From contig NWUY0303962145.1 of NCBI GenBank assembly GCA_004151065.3, forward strand, positions 1 to 28,506: a DNA stretch of 28,506 nt, in the 5' to 3' direction. Below the pieces are notes generated by a model. The model was not told the DNA's origin, ran no database searches, and was given only the letters and a program-made list of their open reading frames with translations. This document shows positions 9,408 through 18,330 of the stretch, piece by piece (position 1 is the first letter of the stretch; each line of letters starts with the position of its first letter). The translations under genes were made by a program, and so were the position numbers. The DNA comes from Larix sibirica (lineage: Eukaryota > Streptophyta > Pinopsida > Pinales > Pinaceae).

Positions 9408-9879
9408 AGTTTTACCAGACAATTCAATAGGAACACTTGAAAAAAGTGCTTGTGGCTGTGAAGCCCAAAGAATGTATATAGTAGCCCATCGTATGTACGT
9501 AAAGTGATAGAGGATGGCAACAGTTAAGGGGATAACTTTTTCCAAACATGAATAGACATGACGCAAGTCGATGAAGTCTATGCCCCTTCATCTATGATGC
9601 ACCGATGGATAACCAAGTTCCGAATAGAAACCGAAACCTGGAACGCAATTGACGATAGCATACGTGGGTCAGCCTTATCCAAGTCGAAGACCATCAACCT
9701 GGAGTCTGGCGGATCAATAGCTCCCAAAGTGAGTGGATAGTAACGCCTTCTTTTTAGAAGGGAAGGGCAGGTCTGAAGAACCTCTAACAAAGACATAGCG
9801 GCAGGTGACTGGGCTAAGTCATCGACGATACTATATTGGTGGATGGCCCTCCTCCCTCTGGTCGAGCCTGCTTGCGCAT
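9408..9879 (-). mobile_element. Ty3/gypsy retrotransposon relic: linker plus aspartic protease
   Basis: Read on the minus strand, this gives, in order, RKQARPEGG, a frame change, then IVDDLAQSPAAMSLLEVLQ, LGAIDPPDSRLMVFDLDKA, AFQVSVSIRNLVIHRCIIDEGA, a stop, STCVMSIHVWKKL, a second stop, ITLRTYDG, a frame change, and SVPIELSGKT. From memory this is the order of the Gag-Pol linker and retropepsin domain of plant Ty3/gypsy elements, where the active site reads (I/V)DEGAST. The catalytic Asp codon is at 9590-9592 on the plus-strand scale. A 9-bp tandem duplication (9565-9573 and 9574-9582, one mismatch) interrupts the family pattern directly after the EGA residues and creates the stop at 9578-9580. 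A further stop is at 9524-9526. Reverse transcriptase, RNase H, integrase and LTRs are not seen next to it. It is dead sequence; the identity is strong by motif order but not verified by search. Confidence 0.82.
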
Positions 9880-10183
9880 CCTAAGTACTTTAAGTGGGGG
9901 GGGGTGAGTAAAAATCCTATCCAAAAGAAGGTTTTTTTCTCAAGCCCGCGAGATGACGTATCTAAATATCAAAGGTGAGTTCTTCAATCCAAGCAGTTCC
10001 AAGGATCCAAGACTGTTGGGAGCGCACATAAAGGTCATGCCAGAGTAGGCTTTAAAAGGTAAATAAGGATGTTCTAAGTGCTCACCCCCCATCTCTGAAG
10101 TTTTAAGGAAGTAATTCCAAAGGCAGTTCCGAGGATCTCCTTAGCGAGCTGCCCAACAGAAGAAAGAAAGATTCAAAGTGTAA
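9880..10183. other. Non-coding spacer
   Basis: AGCAGTTCCAAGGAT-like words occur at about 9992 and 10127, suggesting another diverged short repeat. If the gypsy fragment extended upstream, its gag would lie here on the minus strand, but I could not recognise it. Confidence 0.35.
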
Positions 10184-10270
10184 TGGATAAATAACATATA
10201 TAAAGGACCTAACAAAATAGTTTAGGCTCTATAGAGGATTCCTTCCCAGCTGAAAAGGCACCAGGTGGAA
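10184..10270. repeat. Three-copy diverged repeat, copy C
   Basis: TGGATAAATAACATATATAAAGG, then AGGATTCCTTCCCAGCTGAAAA and GGCACCAGGTGG. It matches the first half and middle of copy A. Confidence 0.7.
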
Positions 10271-11108
10271 AGAAGAGATTGTTGTTTGGGGGTTCCGAAG
10301 GCTCCGCTCCTCATTTTATTTAACCAAATAGCTTCTTTCCAGCAGTTCAGGTGATCCCTTCCTCTAAGGCCAGGGGGTGCAGCATAACGCGAGGCATAGG
10401 GTGAGGTACGAAGTCAAAGTAAATGGGGTACGCAAAGAAGCAAGTTTTATATTTAGTTTGTCCGGTTGCGCATTCCAAAAAGCTTCTGATATGCGATTTG
10501 AATATAAGAAACCTGAGGTTGTGCCCTAGGTTGTGGGGGTTCAGAAGCATATGGTTCATCGGGTTAAATAAGTCGCGGTGCTATTAGGCACGCAGTGATG
10601 AATTCTAGCATTTCAGATTTATTGCTCAATCCATTCCATACAGGTGGCATGCACGAAAGGTAAATAGGCATAGTAAGGTGTCAGCTCTAGTGCTGCTACC
10701 CTATAACTAAGATTCTTCCAGCAAGCAAGTAATTTCCAACCTCCATTCGATCCAGCGAAGCCAGCCATCCATGTCTTCTCTGTGTCATCAGTTCTGGCTG
10801 TTTCTAATCTATCCGGGGCAGGCAGTTCCACCAATCCCACACCACCCACCGTTTGTTCATCCCGTTATGATAAGAGAAGGGGTTCCTCATAGCAAGCATG
10901 CCATCCATACTACTTACTCCCACTATACTTATCTTCCTGGCTTCATAAATCCAATGGGCTAGGCATTTAATTACTGATCGACTAAGCTAATAAAATAGGT
11001 TCCTCTACCCGACCAACTTATCCGCTAATACAATACAATCACTAGAGGATGTAAGTCCAAGTATGAGTGATTTATTTGATTGATGAACATCCTTCGGGGG
11101 GGTGGGGC
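10271..11108. other. Non-coding spacer
   Basis: Open stretches of 60-76 codons occur on both strands (10347-10559 -, 10619-10849 -, 10771-10962 +) with no recognised translation. No tRNA or structured element found. Confidence 0.4.
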
Positions 11109-11232
11109 AAGGCTATTGCAACAGCTACAACGGGTACGGGACGGAGACGGAAACAACGGCAGCTACGGCAGCTACAACAGATACAGATACGGCTGCGGAT
11201 ACGGATACAGATACGAATACGACAGATACTGA
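11109..11232 (+). repeat. Simple-sequence tract (AACAGCTAC / GATACG words)
   Basis: The first part repeats GGCTAY, AACAGCTACAA and ACGGCAGCTAC. The second part is a run of 6-bp units GATACG, GATACA or GATACT. It shares an exact 17-mer (11150-11166) with the tract at 972-1133. In one frame the first part reads GQGYCNSYNGYG and the second part, in the same frame, alternates Thr and Asp. The strict triplet and hexamer structure fits expansion of simple sequence. Confidence 0.65.
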
Positions 11233-11796
11233 CGCACCACGCAGCATAGATTCATTTACGTCATTTATACAACAACATAGCGTTGATTTATTCAGTACCA
11301 TAGCAAGCCCTAGTAGAGCCCCATTCACATAGCACAATTTATATTATTTGGATGTCAGGTGGACCAATATAGAAAGAAATATGATGTGCCGCTTTACAAT
11401 TTATTCTTATGCTGCTTACCAGTTTCAGTGACCAGAAGTTCTGTATGCGAAGGTGAATCTAGAGAGAGGATGATGTGTTGTTGTTTGCCAGCATATATTT
11501 GCTGCTGGCCGGGTCGGGTTCACTCGACAGAAGTGCTGTATGCAAAGGTGGGCCGAGAAAATAAGTAGGTTTACGACAGCTTGGTTATATATGATTCACC
11601 TAGCTGCACTAATTCAATTCGCCCAGGACTTGTTGATGATAGAGGGAGGGTAAAAGACACCCGCGTTTCCAAGGGACAATGAGAGAGAATGAAAAACCCT
11701 GGCTGGAATGGAAAAGGCCCAAGTATCCCGCGCTTTCAGGTCCGCATGGCCTCCTTGTTCTTGGATAATCCCTGCTGCCCCATGAGTGAGGTTCGA
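11233..11796. other. Non-coding spacer
   Basis: Within 11430-11560 an AGAAGT(T/G)CTGTATGC(G/A)AAGGTG(A/G) block occurs twice (about 11434-11456 and 11529-11552), a diverged direct repeat of about 95-bp spacing. No gene recognised. Confidence 0.5.
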
Positions 11797-11936
11797 TTGA
11801 TCGCTATCGCTTGCCAGGATTTTAACCCGTTTATCGCTAACGCTCATGGTTATTTATTAATTTATAACACTTGCCTTCTTGGTGGTGATCGTTGATCGCT
11901 ATCGCTTGCCCCATATTTTGATTGATAGCGCTTGCC
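11797..11936. repeat. Short repeats of TTGATCGCTATCGCTTGCC
   Basis: The 19-mer TTGATCGCTATCGCTTGCC is exact at 11797-11815 and 11892-11910. A shortened form, TTGATAGCGCTTGCC, is at 11922-11936. Related words (ATCGCTAACGCTC at about 11834, ATCGCTAACGCTT at about 12708, ATCGCTTACGCTTGC at about 15503) recur elsewhere, so it belongs to a dispersed family. Confidence 0.7.
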
Positions 11937-12129
11937 GAGACACTTGATATATAGTGAGCTGCCGCTAGCCGAAAGAGACTCCCCCCACCCAACAAGTAAA
12001 ATAGGGGATTTATCCGCTCCCAGTAGTTCGAGGGCAAGGTTTTCATTTACAGAAATCTCTTTTTTACGGAGGCACAGGCATTATGAGTCATCAAAGCTAC
12101 TCAAACGCATTTTTTATTATTAATGAAGA
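11937..12129. other. Non-coding spacer
   Basis: Overlapping 60-70 codon open stretches on both strands have unrecognised translations. Nothing else seen. Confidence 0.35.
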
Positions 12130-12148
12130 TTGGCTTTTCAGCAACTTT
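12130..12148. repeat. 19-bp direct repeat, copy 1 (partner 13530-13548)
   Basis: TTGGCTTTTCAGCAACTTT is exact at both places. Both copies follow an AT-rich TTAAT-containing stretch and precede TCC(A/T)ATG-like bases, so the similarity extends somewhat beyond the 19 bp. Confidence 0.65.
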
Positions 12149-12838
12149 ATCCATGTTTGCGCGGGATCGATTCAATTGAGGAGAGATAACTTAGTTTTAA
12201 GCTTGCCCGTTACAACGGATGGATAATTCCAATGCCCACCGACACCTGCCAAGTACACGTCATCAGGATGGCCCTTTACGCTTTATGGAAACAATACTCT
12301 CATTACCATCCCCCCCATTAAGTCAGTTTGCACCTGCCCACATAGAGATCACGTCTTCTACAAACAGCATAGATTAGATACATTCATATACAACACAACA
12401 GAGCATAGATTTTTCGGCCCATATGGAGAACACACAATAGAAGAGGCCTGGACTAAAGGCCTTGAACAATAGAGAGGTCTGGCTGGCTTTAACAGATACA
12501 CATACTATAACACGAGTGAGGTGAGTCAGTCAGTTAGTCTGTTTGTGATGAATACGTTAATAAGGCAGTGGCGGAAACACTTACAGCATTGAGCCCGTGG
12601 GATATCCTTTTGGTAACTTGCCGCTTGAGTACGTGGAAAGTACGTTGGTACACTTGCTTTAGTCCGGATAATTGGTCCATACCGCTTGTATACATGTTTT
12701 GTAATGATCGCTAACGCTTCTTTAGGTTGGAGCGCTACTGCTCTACAAAACGTACTCATTAAGCGGTTTGACTGAATAAAATTGCTTCTTTGGGGGGAGG
12801 CCCTTAAATACCTCAGACCACGCGAGATTAAATTCTCT
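12149..12838. other. Non-coding spacer
   Basis: An open stretch of 77 codons lies at 12526-12759 (-), not recognised. The word TGATCGCTAACGCTT at about 12706 belongs to the short repeat family seen at 11.8 kb. Confidence 0.35.
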
Positions 12839-13162
12839 ATGAACTATACCCTTGAAGAATGGGTCCCTATATGCCACGTTTCACTACACCCGTGCTTTCA
12901 ATATAGCTACTCGATCAATCGATACTGGTGGAGATGCCAAGAAAACCTGGGTTTGCTTTTATACTCGGACGCTACTTTAACTGGATACCCGCCTAGGTTC
13001 GGCTGCTACTCAATTGAGCTCATACTGAGCGGATACCGGACGATACTCGGGCTTTTAGACTTTGCGAAAAGGAAGGAAGGAAATTTAGTCTCATTGGATA
13101 CTCCACAGACACTTTGTGCTTGTCAGAGAGGAACTGGGAGGCGGCGGCTTATATTTTTATAG
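12839..13162 (+). CDS. Unassigned open frame, 107 codons from ATG, doubtful
   Basis: The frame is open from 12782, but that start is a TTG; the first ATG is at 12839 and gives 107 codons. The translation includes WVPICHVSLHPCFQYSYSI and NLGLLLYSDATLTGYPPRFG. The LYSDATLTGY piece faintly recalls the strand around the first catalytic Asp of retroelement RNase H (YTDAS..G.G), but the neighbouring Gly spacing and the later Glu and Asp positions do not follow, so I do not assign it. It has no recognised start signal and no conserved neighbour. It is a chance frame or a highly decayed insertion. Confidence 0.15.
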   Translation: MNYTLEEWVPICHVSLHPCFQYSYSINRYWWRCQENLGLLLYSDATLTGYPPRFGCYSIELILSGYRTILGLLDFAKRKEGNLVSLDTPQTLCACQRGTGRRRLIFL

Positions 13163-13529
13163 TTTTGATCCATTACCCACATCTTTCGAACGAGAGAGGT
13201 GACCCTCCCCCTTATTTGGTCGGAGGAGCAGGTTCGTACCTTACCTCCTTCACACATACCCAACAGAGGAGATATGTCACACTTTGGATAATGCAAGTTG
13301 ACACACCTAGTAAATAAAGGGAACCTTCAGTACATTGATACGTTTATTATTAAAGCCACAACGTTGGGAGCAGGCACCAAGTCAGCTTGAAACAGATATC
13401 ACAAAAACTCCCCCTTGTATCTCAGGCGAGTCCATCCGGGTACTTCTCATTTATTGGTTTCGCCTAATAAAAATCTATATTTTTAGAGGAGGCATAACGG
13501 AAATCAAAGAGATTTTATCTTAATTAATT
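13163..13529. other. Non-coding spacer
   Basis: Open stretches at 13114-13317 and 13335-13523 (+) are short and unrecognised. Nothing else seen. Confidence 0.35.
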
Positions 13530-13548
13530 TTGGCTTTTCAGCAACTTT
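13530..13548. repeat. 19-bp direct repeat, copy 2 (partner 12130-12148)
   Basis: Exact copy of TTGGCTTTTCAGCAACTTT, 1400 bp downstream of the first. Confidence 0.65.
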
Positions 13549-13737
13549 TCCTATGAGAAGCAGGATAGACATATGCTCTGTACACTCACACTGGAAGGAA
13601 GGAAAGAACAGTACGCTTTAATTCATTCCCCAATACGCAGACACCATGAAAGCCACATACCCACATGAAGTGAAATACGCTTGTTGATTTGGAAACTGCC
13701 CAGGAAGCTCTAGCAATTAATTAAACCTTGTCACTTT

Positions 13738-13759
13738 GACAGAAGCTTCGAACCTTGAC
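13738..13759. repeat. Isolated piece of the 403-625 repeat
   Basis: GACAGAAGCTTCGAACCTTG resembles GACAGACACTTCGAACCTTG at 555-574 in the tandem array near the start of the window. Confidence 0.45.
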
Positions 13760-13888
13760 ACATTTTATTCCACAGACAGCACTGTACGGGGGAGAGACCC
13801 CTATAGATTTAACGAGTACCAGAAGGCTACACTGGATAGATGCCGCTTACAGCGTTACACTTTTGAGGCTTAGATATAATGGTACTAC

Positions 13889-13975
13889 TGCTTGGACTAT
13901 ATTCACTACCGCGACTTGTTGGGCTATATTTCACTGCCTCCTAGCTTGCATTGTGCTTGCACTATATTCAACAAC
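13889..13975. repeat. Diverged tandem repeat, three units
   Basis: TGCTTGGACTATATTCACTAC (13889-13909), TTGTTGGGCTATATTTCACTGC (13916-13937) and GTGCTTGCACTATATTCAACAA (13953-13974) are variants of one unit spaced about 28 and 37 bp apart. They fall in a stop-free plus-strand stretch (13755-14012) whose translation I do not recognise. Confidence 0.6.
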
Positions 13976-14110
13976 GCTTGCCTACTTTATTCAAGGTGTT
14001 ATAGAAAGCTAGGGGAAAATAGGGAGGGAGGGGGGCGTACCTCAGGAGAGTGTTTGCTTTAGGAAAAACTTCAATTTGATAGGTTTGGGGGCCCAACAAC
14101 TGGGGCCTTC

Positions 14111-14137
14111 ATATGTGAGGGAATCTTATAATGAAGC
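14111..14137. repeat. Short direct repeat, copy 1 (partner 16064-16085)
   Basis: GGGAATCTTATAA(T/C)GAAGCC is shared with about 16066-16085. Flanks differ. Confidence 0.5.
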
Positions 14138-14370
14138 CGGTTCGGATCGACCGGAACAATTTATTGAATTGGCCAACCTCTTTTCACCTTAATAACTAGA
14201 CCTCCTGTTAGCTTATATCACGAACTTCATGAATGCTTAGTAGCTACTGCACTATTTATATTTAGGCTATGTTACTTGCCTCACTTTTATTACTAACAAC
14301 CCACCTTACTCTACCTTTATCTTGTCTTGCCTTATTAATTTTATTCATATTTTTTTGATACTACTGACGA
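14138..14370. other. Non-coding spacer
   Basis: AT-rich sequence without a recognisable feature. Confidence 0.35.
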
Positions 14371-14424
14371 GCGAGGGTACAAACCGCTCGCCCAACCAAA
14401 GAAGGGCGAGAAGCAAATACCGAT
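14371..14424. repeat. Hairpin-bearing repeat, copy 1
   Basis: GCGAGGGTACAAACCGCTCGCCC, a 10-nt loop, GGGCGAG, then ATACCGATTC. CTCGCCC (14387-14393) and GGGCGAG (14404-14410) form a perfect 7-bp stem. Copy 2 is at 15620-15670. Confidence 0.65.
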
Positions 14425-15619
14425 TCATAAATTGAAATCTACTGCGACGAGGGCTTCGCGCCTTCCCACCTGCAATAACTAGACCAAGTAGCCCTATACT
14501 TTATGGAATTGCTTTATGGGGACGGGAAACTAGTAAACACCCTTCTTATCTTATATTATCAGCAGGACCGGATGGGTCACACTACCTACCTTACCTTTGA
14601 CTTTATTACTGCCATCCTAGGATGATAGAGTTATGCCCATTGAATTACCTACCCTTTTATTATCAAGAAAAGATAGATTGATTTCGTACCTTATATATAG
14701 ACCCGGCGCTTTCATTTATTTGTAATATGCCTTCTTCTCTTATCGGGGCATTTTCCTTTTTCCCTTACTGTTGTATTCATCCTAGTCCTTGGAGTCTGTT
14801 CAACCCATTATTCCTTCTGCCAGGAATAATATCCTCGGGATACTTCTATGCCTCCTTTTTTACCCTGCTATTGCTTTATGAATTCATAGTAATGGTACCT
14901 TCACTATGAACTTATTGGTGTTTCTGCCGAGGAGTCTTTACAATACCGATTCAGACATTAGAACCTACTGCTTTAGACGAAGAGCCTTTACCTTTTAGTG
15001 CCCGCTACCCACCTGCTGCATAGTTACCTACACCTGAATACCTAGACCTGTTCGAACTATACCACTTTATTCATCGCTTAGGAAAGAGGGGTAAGTAAGT
15101 AGGTATTGAAGGACTGTATAGGTTTATTGCTTTAGTTATGGGAACAAGGCCCTTCTCCATATGCCGCCGATGCTCATCTCTTCTATCTTATGCCGATGTA
15201 TAACCAACTACTTTATAATCTGTTCTTTATGCTAAACTGGATTGAAGCTGCTCTGAGTAGAATTCACTTACAAGCTTCAGTGGGATATGCATCGGAAACT
15301 TGCATGATAAATTAGATACGGACAACCTTACAGCATGAGTTTTTTGAGTTATGGATTAACTTCCCGCATGAGGACTTGGATTTATGAATTATCTTACAGC
15401 ATGAAGTATAGGTTCTCAGTGCAAGTTACACAGTTTAGGTTAATAGATAATGTGTAATCCTGGTTGGGGAATGAGAGCGAAAGGCTTGCACATACCTCGT
15501 TTATCGCTTACGCTTGCTTACTACTTGGGCTATGAAAGCCAAAGCTTCAGCGTTTTAACATCACTAATTTGAATGCGGTTTATAGCGGCACCCGCTTTCG
15601 GATCTATCCATAGGTGAGG
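14425..15619. other. Non-coding spacer
   Basis: Contains an open stretch at 14727-14909 (+) of 60 codons with a Phe/Leu/Pro-rich hydrophobic translation that I cannot assign. The phrase TTACAGCATGA recurs at about 15329 and 15385. The word ATCGCTTACGCTTGC at about 15503 belongs to the 11.8-kb short repeat family. Confidence 0.35.
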
Positions 15620-15670
15620 GGGTGAGGATACGAACCACTCGCCCGACCATCGGGAGGCGAGGAACTGATT
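15620..15670. repeat. Hairpin-bearing repeat, copy 2
   Basis: GGTGAGGATACGAACCACTCGCCC, a variable loop, GGCGAGGAACTGATTC. CTCGCC (15638-15643) pairs with GGCGAG (15656-15661). The stem is retained relative to copy 1 although the loop sequence differs. Confidence 0.65.
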
Positions 15671-15755
15671 CTCTGGCAGTAGTATAGAGTTTAGTCTAAA
15701 GAGGCAGGTACGCGTAGAGGCAAGTAAAGAGAGCTAGCTTAGAGCCCCCCTCCCA

Positions 15756-15843
15756 CTAACCCAGTGCCTGTTTAATATGGATGGGATCGGTCGCTGGGTC
15801 AGCTGGCTGGATAGTTTTTCGGGTTAGGAGAGCCCATATTAAA
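15756..15843. repeat. Two crossing inverted repeats
   Basis: CTAACCC (15756-15762) is the inverse of GGGTTAG (15821-15827). TTTAATATGG (15771-15780) is the inverse of CCATATTAAA (15834-15843). The arms cross (A B A' B'), so both stems together would form a pseudoknot-like arrangement; alternatively they are competing folds or chance. Confidence 0.4.
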
Positions 15844-16063
15844 TGGAAATGATGGATCAGCAGCGTGCAAATATGTTTTAATTTTACTTTCGAGCCTGAA
15901 GGTTTAAAGTGTGGCGTAAGCACGCTCAAATAGCCTTTGAAGAGCTCTTTGATCCTAACCCTTCTTTAGTATGATGGGACGGGAGAGACTTTTCTTTCTG
16001 AACTTATTTATTAATGCTAGGATTTGAAACCCACACTGGTGCCCCCAACCCGGTGCCTTAATA
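15844..16063. other. Non-coding spacer
   Basis: No feature recognised. Confidence 0.35.
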
Positions 16064-16085
16064 TGGGAATCTTATAACGAAGCCT
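16064..16085. repeat. Short direct repeat, copy 2 (partner 14111-14137)
   Basis: TGGGAATCTTATAACGAAGCC differs by one base from the copy at 14.1 kb over the shared 20 bp. Confidence 0.5.
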
Positions 16086-16867
16086 TCTTATAAATAGATA
16101 GGATTTAGATAAATCCTTTTTTAGCAAAAATAATTTCTATCAGTAGCAACCCACCCAGTCTTGGTTGGATCTTTGGAACTGCTTAGATTGAGTAAATAAA
16201 TACTGCATTACCCAACCTTCGTTAATGCAGTGATTTATACCTTAAAAACCACTTTCTTCTGGGAATCCTTTGTTGCTAGGAAACCCTTTTGATTATTTAC
16301 TTTATTAAGCCTACCTTGCTTTTATATACTATACCCATACCACCTATAGCTTCAGCCAGAGCCAGTAAAGATTATAAGGGTACGGCATTACTCTCCCTTA
16401 TCTTGCTTTACCAGCTAACCAGCACCTGCCTTATACCTATACCCTTCTCATGAATCGCTTACTTGCTACTGCGCTATAACTTCAATTTTCGGGACACACA
16501 CGGGATTCAACCAGCCAACCTTACCCCTTTACTTTTTTACTCCCTTATCATCCTAATTGGATAGATAATTTTTAGATTAGATACACACAACCCGGTCCGG
16601 TAAGGAGGAGGTATACACACTCTGCTGGTACGGTCAGGCCAAAAAAAGCGAGCAAGCAAGTGAAACGGGAACAACGGTTTTCGACGGAAGATGGTGGGTG
16701 GCAACGAATGAGCACAATGAAAGATCTCAACAAAAGAGCACAATGCAGGGGGAATGGTTATCAAAAAGATAGCGGAGGACGGATAGGAAAGATGGGGGGA
16801 CGAATAACAATGCGGTTTTCAGTTCAGGTATTCTCTGCATGGTGGTGGGCATCGGCTTGTCCTCCTA
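16086..16867. other. Non-coding spacer
   Basis: Open stretches on both strands at 16537-16911 overlap each other and have no recognisable translation. No RNA gene seen. Confidence 0.35.
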
Positions 16868-16905
16868 CGGCAACTGCTTGGAATGATCCGAATGGTGGTC
16901 CTGAT
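16868..16905. repeat. Short direct repeat, copy 1 (partner 17224-17262)
   Basis: GGCAACTGCTT(G/T)GA(A/C)TGAT(C/A)CGAATGGT is shared with 17225-17253 with a few substitutions, followed in both by a G/T-rich stretch. Confidence 0.65.
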
Positions 16906-17223
16906 GGGTGAGCCATTCTACTCCTTTTTAATTAAAAGACAGGAAAGAGCTGAAAGCCCATGATCGAAAACTCCCGGATACCTTATTGAACCCTTATCCT
17001 AGTGATTCACCTTCTCATGAATCGTTACCCAAAAAAACAAACAAAGAAAATACCATTAACATAACCTTTGTTTAAAAAACACTTAAGCCTTGGCAGAACG
17101 GGACGAGTTAGAGAGCATTATGGGTGGGATGGGGTTCGACTGAGGTCCGTATTGGAAGGGGTTCCGTGAGAGGTCCATATATAATTATTAGATTGGCAGC
17201 AATCATATGCACACTTATTTATA

Positions 17224-17262
17224 TGGCAACTGCTTTGACTGATACGAATGGTTGTTGTGGTG
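17224..17262. repeat. Short direct repeat, copy 2 (partner 16868-16905)
   Basis: Second copy, 356 bp downstream and in the same orientation. The flanking GGTTGTTGTGGTGG is slightly expanded. Confidence 0.65.
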
Positions 17263-17612
17263 GTACAAAGGGGGCGTACTCCCTTCCTCCCTACACCTTT
17301 TAGACCCTCTATTATAGATTCATTACCCTTAGACCTTACTCGTGAAACGAGCAACCAACCCACCAGACAATCAGTCAGTTATGGAACTACATTAGTCGTT
17401 GAGATAGAGAGTGTACGCTATTGGAAAGGTAATCTAGTGGTATACCCCACCCTACGGCCACTGCTTGATAGGAAAAGGGAATGCTTCTATGCTTGGATAG
17501 GACTCCTTTATTGTCAGAGAGAGCAACATAGTGAGTGGTGGTTGACCAAAAAAGCTAGCGGCCAGAGGAATAAAAAAAACTAAGCAAATAAAGATTGAAC
17601 AAATGGTCATCC
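17263..17612. other. Non-coding spacer
   Basis: A 111-codon open stretch at 17248-17583 (+) begins inside the preceding repeat and has no recognised translation. Nothing else seen. Confidence 0.35.
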
Positions 17613-17613
17613 A

Positions 17614-17632
17614 ATATATATATATATATAAT
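17614..17632. repeat. (AT)n microsatellite
   Basis: About nine AT dinucleotides in a row. A shorter one lies at about 26688-26699. Confidence 0.9.
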
Positions 17633-17988
17633 CGGGGATATATACAGCTAGCTATCGGGTTATACATACTGCAATCTTAGCTTTTATTTAACATTTAGAA
17701 ATAAATATTTATTAAAAAGGGCAATAGCCTACAGGAGTCAAAGAGCTTAGCGGGCAGGGGATTAAAACTATAAAAGCATTAATACTTATAGAGCCAGAGG
17801 CCGTGGAATATTCAACAATAGGGGGCTTTTACCCCGGAAAAGAGCGGAATTATTAATCAATAATGATGAATTATACTGTTTTATCAACCGGTAGGCTCAT
17901 CATCAAGTTGCCCAGCTCAAGTATCAAAGTTGAGTAACAAAGCAATTGAGTCCTTCCATCCATAATTGAGAGTAAAAAAGCATATAGT

Positions 17989-18330
17989 AAAAGCCATGGA
18001 GTAAAAGGCATCACCTCTTGGATCGCCAGCATAGAAAGTAACCAGCAGTAACCAGCATAGAGTAAAGCAGCATTTAGTAAATCTTCAGTGGGATTTACTA
18101 CCTCCTATTGGAATCAAGTAGCAGCCAATGGGTGCCGTTTAGGAGCCATTAAGTACCGGCCATATAGTTTTGGCATCTCCATTTCCTAATTGGATTTACA
18201 GCATAAAGTAATTCTTTCTTGGGATCTCCTACCGTCCATGGAATACCAGCATTTCCACAAAGATCAACTCTTGGGACCAATTACAACCAGAATTTAAGTA
18301 CTGGCATCTAGTCAGCATCAACACTTGGCG
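17989..18330. repeat. Diffuse array of CAGCAT/TAGTAA words (dispersed family)
   Basis: The words ACCAGCAT, (A/T)GAGTAAA, TTTAGTAA, AAGTACCGGC and TTAAGTACTGGCATCTAGT recur through this stretch with irregular spacing. AAAAGCCATGGAGTA at 17989-18003 recurs at 26901-26915 with one mismatch. Related words occur at 19.5-19.6, 23.8 and 26.8 kb. It looks like a degraded array or a cluster of a short dispersed element. Confidence 0.5.

Noticed and set aside
9558-9740. 60-codon plus-strand open frame
   Set aside because: It is the antisense of the gypsy protease relic, whose minus-strand reading has clear family motifs.
12839-13162. Retroelement RNase H from the piece LYSDATLTGY
   Set aside because: Only one short motif resembles the family; later catalytic residues and spacing do not follow.
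14371-15670. tRNA-like elements from the GAACC/GGGCGAG hairpins
   Set aside because: Only a single stem-loop is present; no cloverleaf, anticodon arm or acceptor stem.
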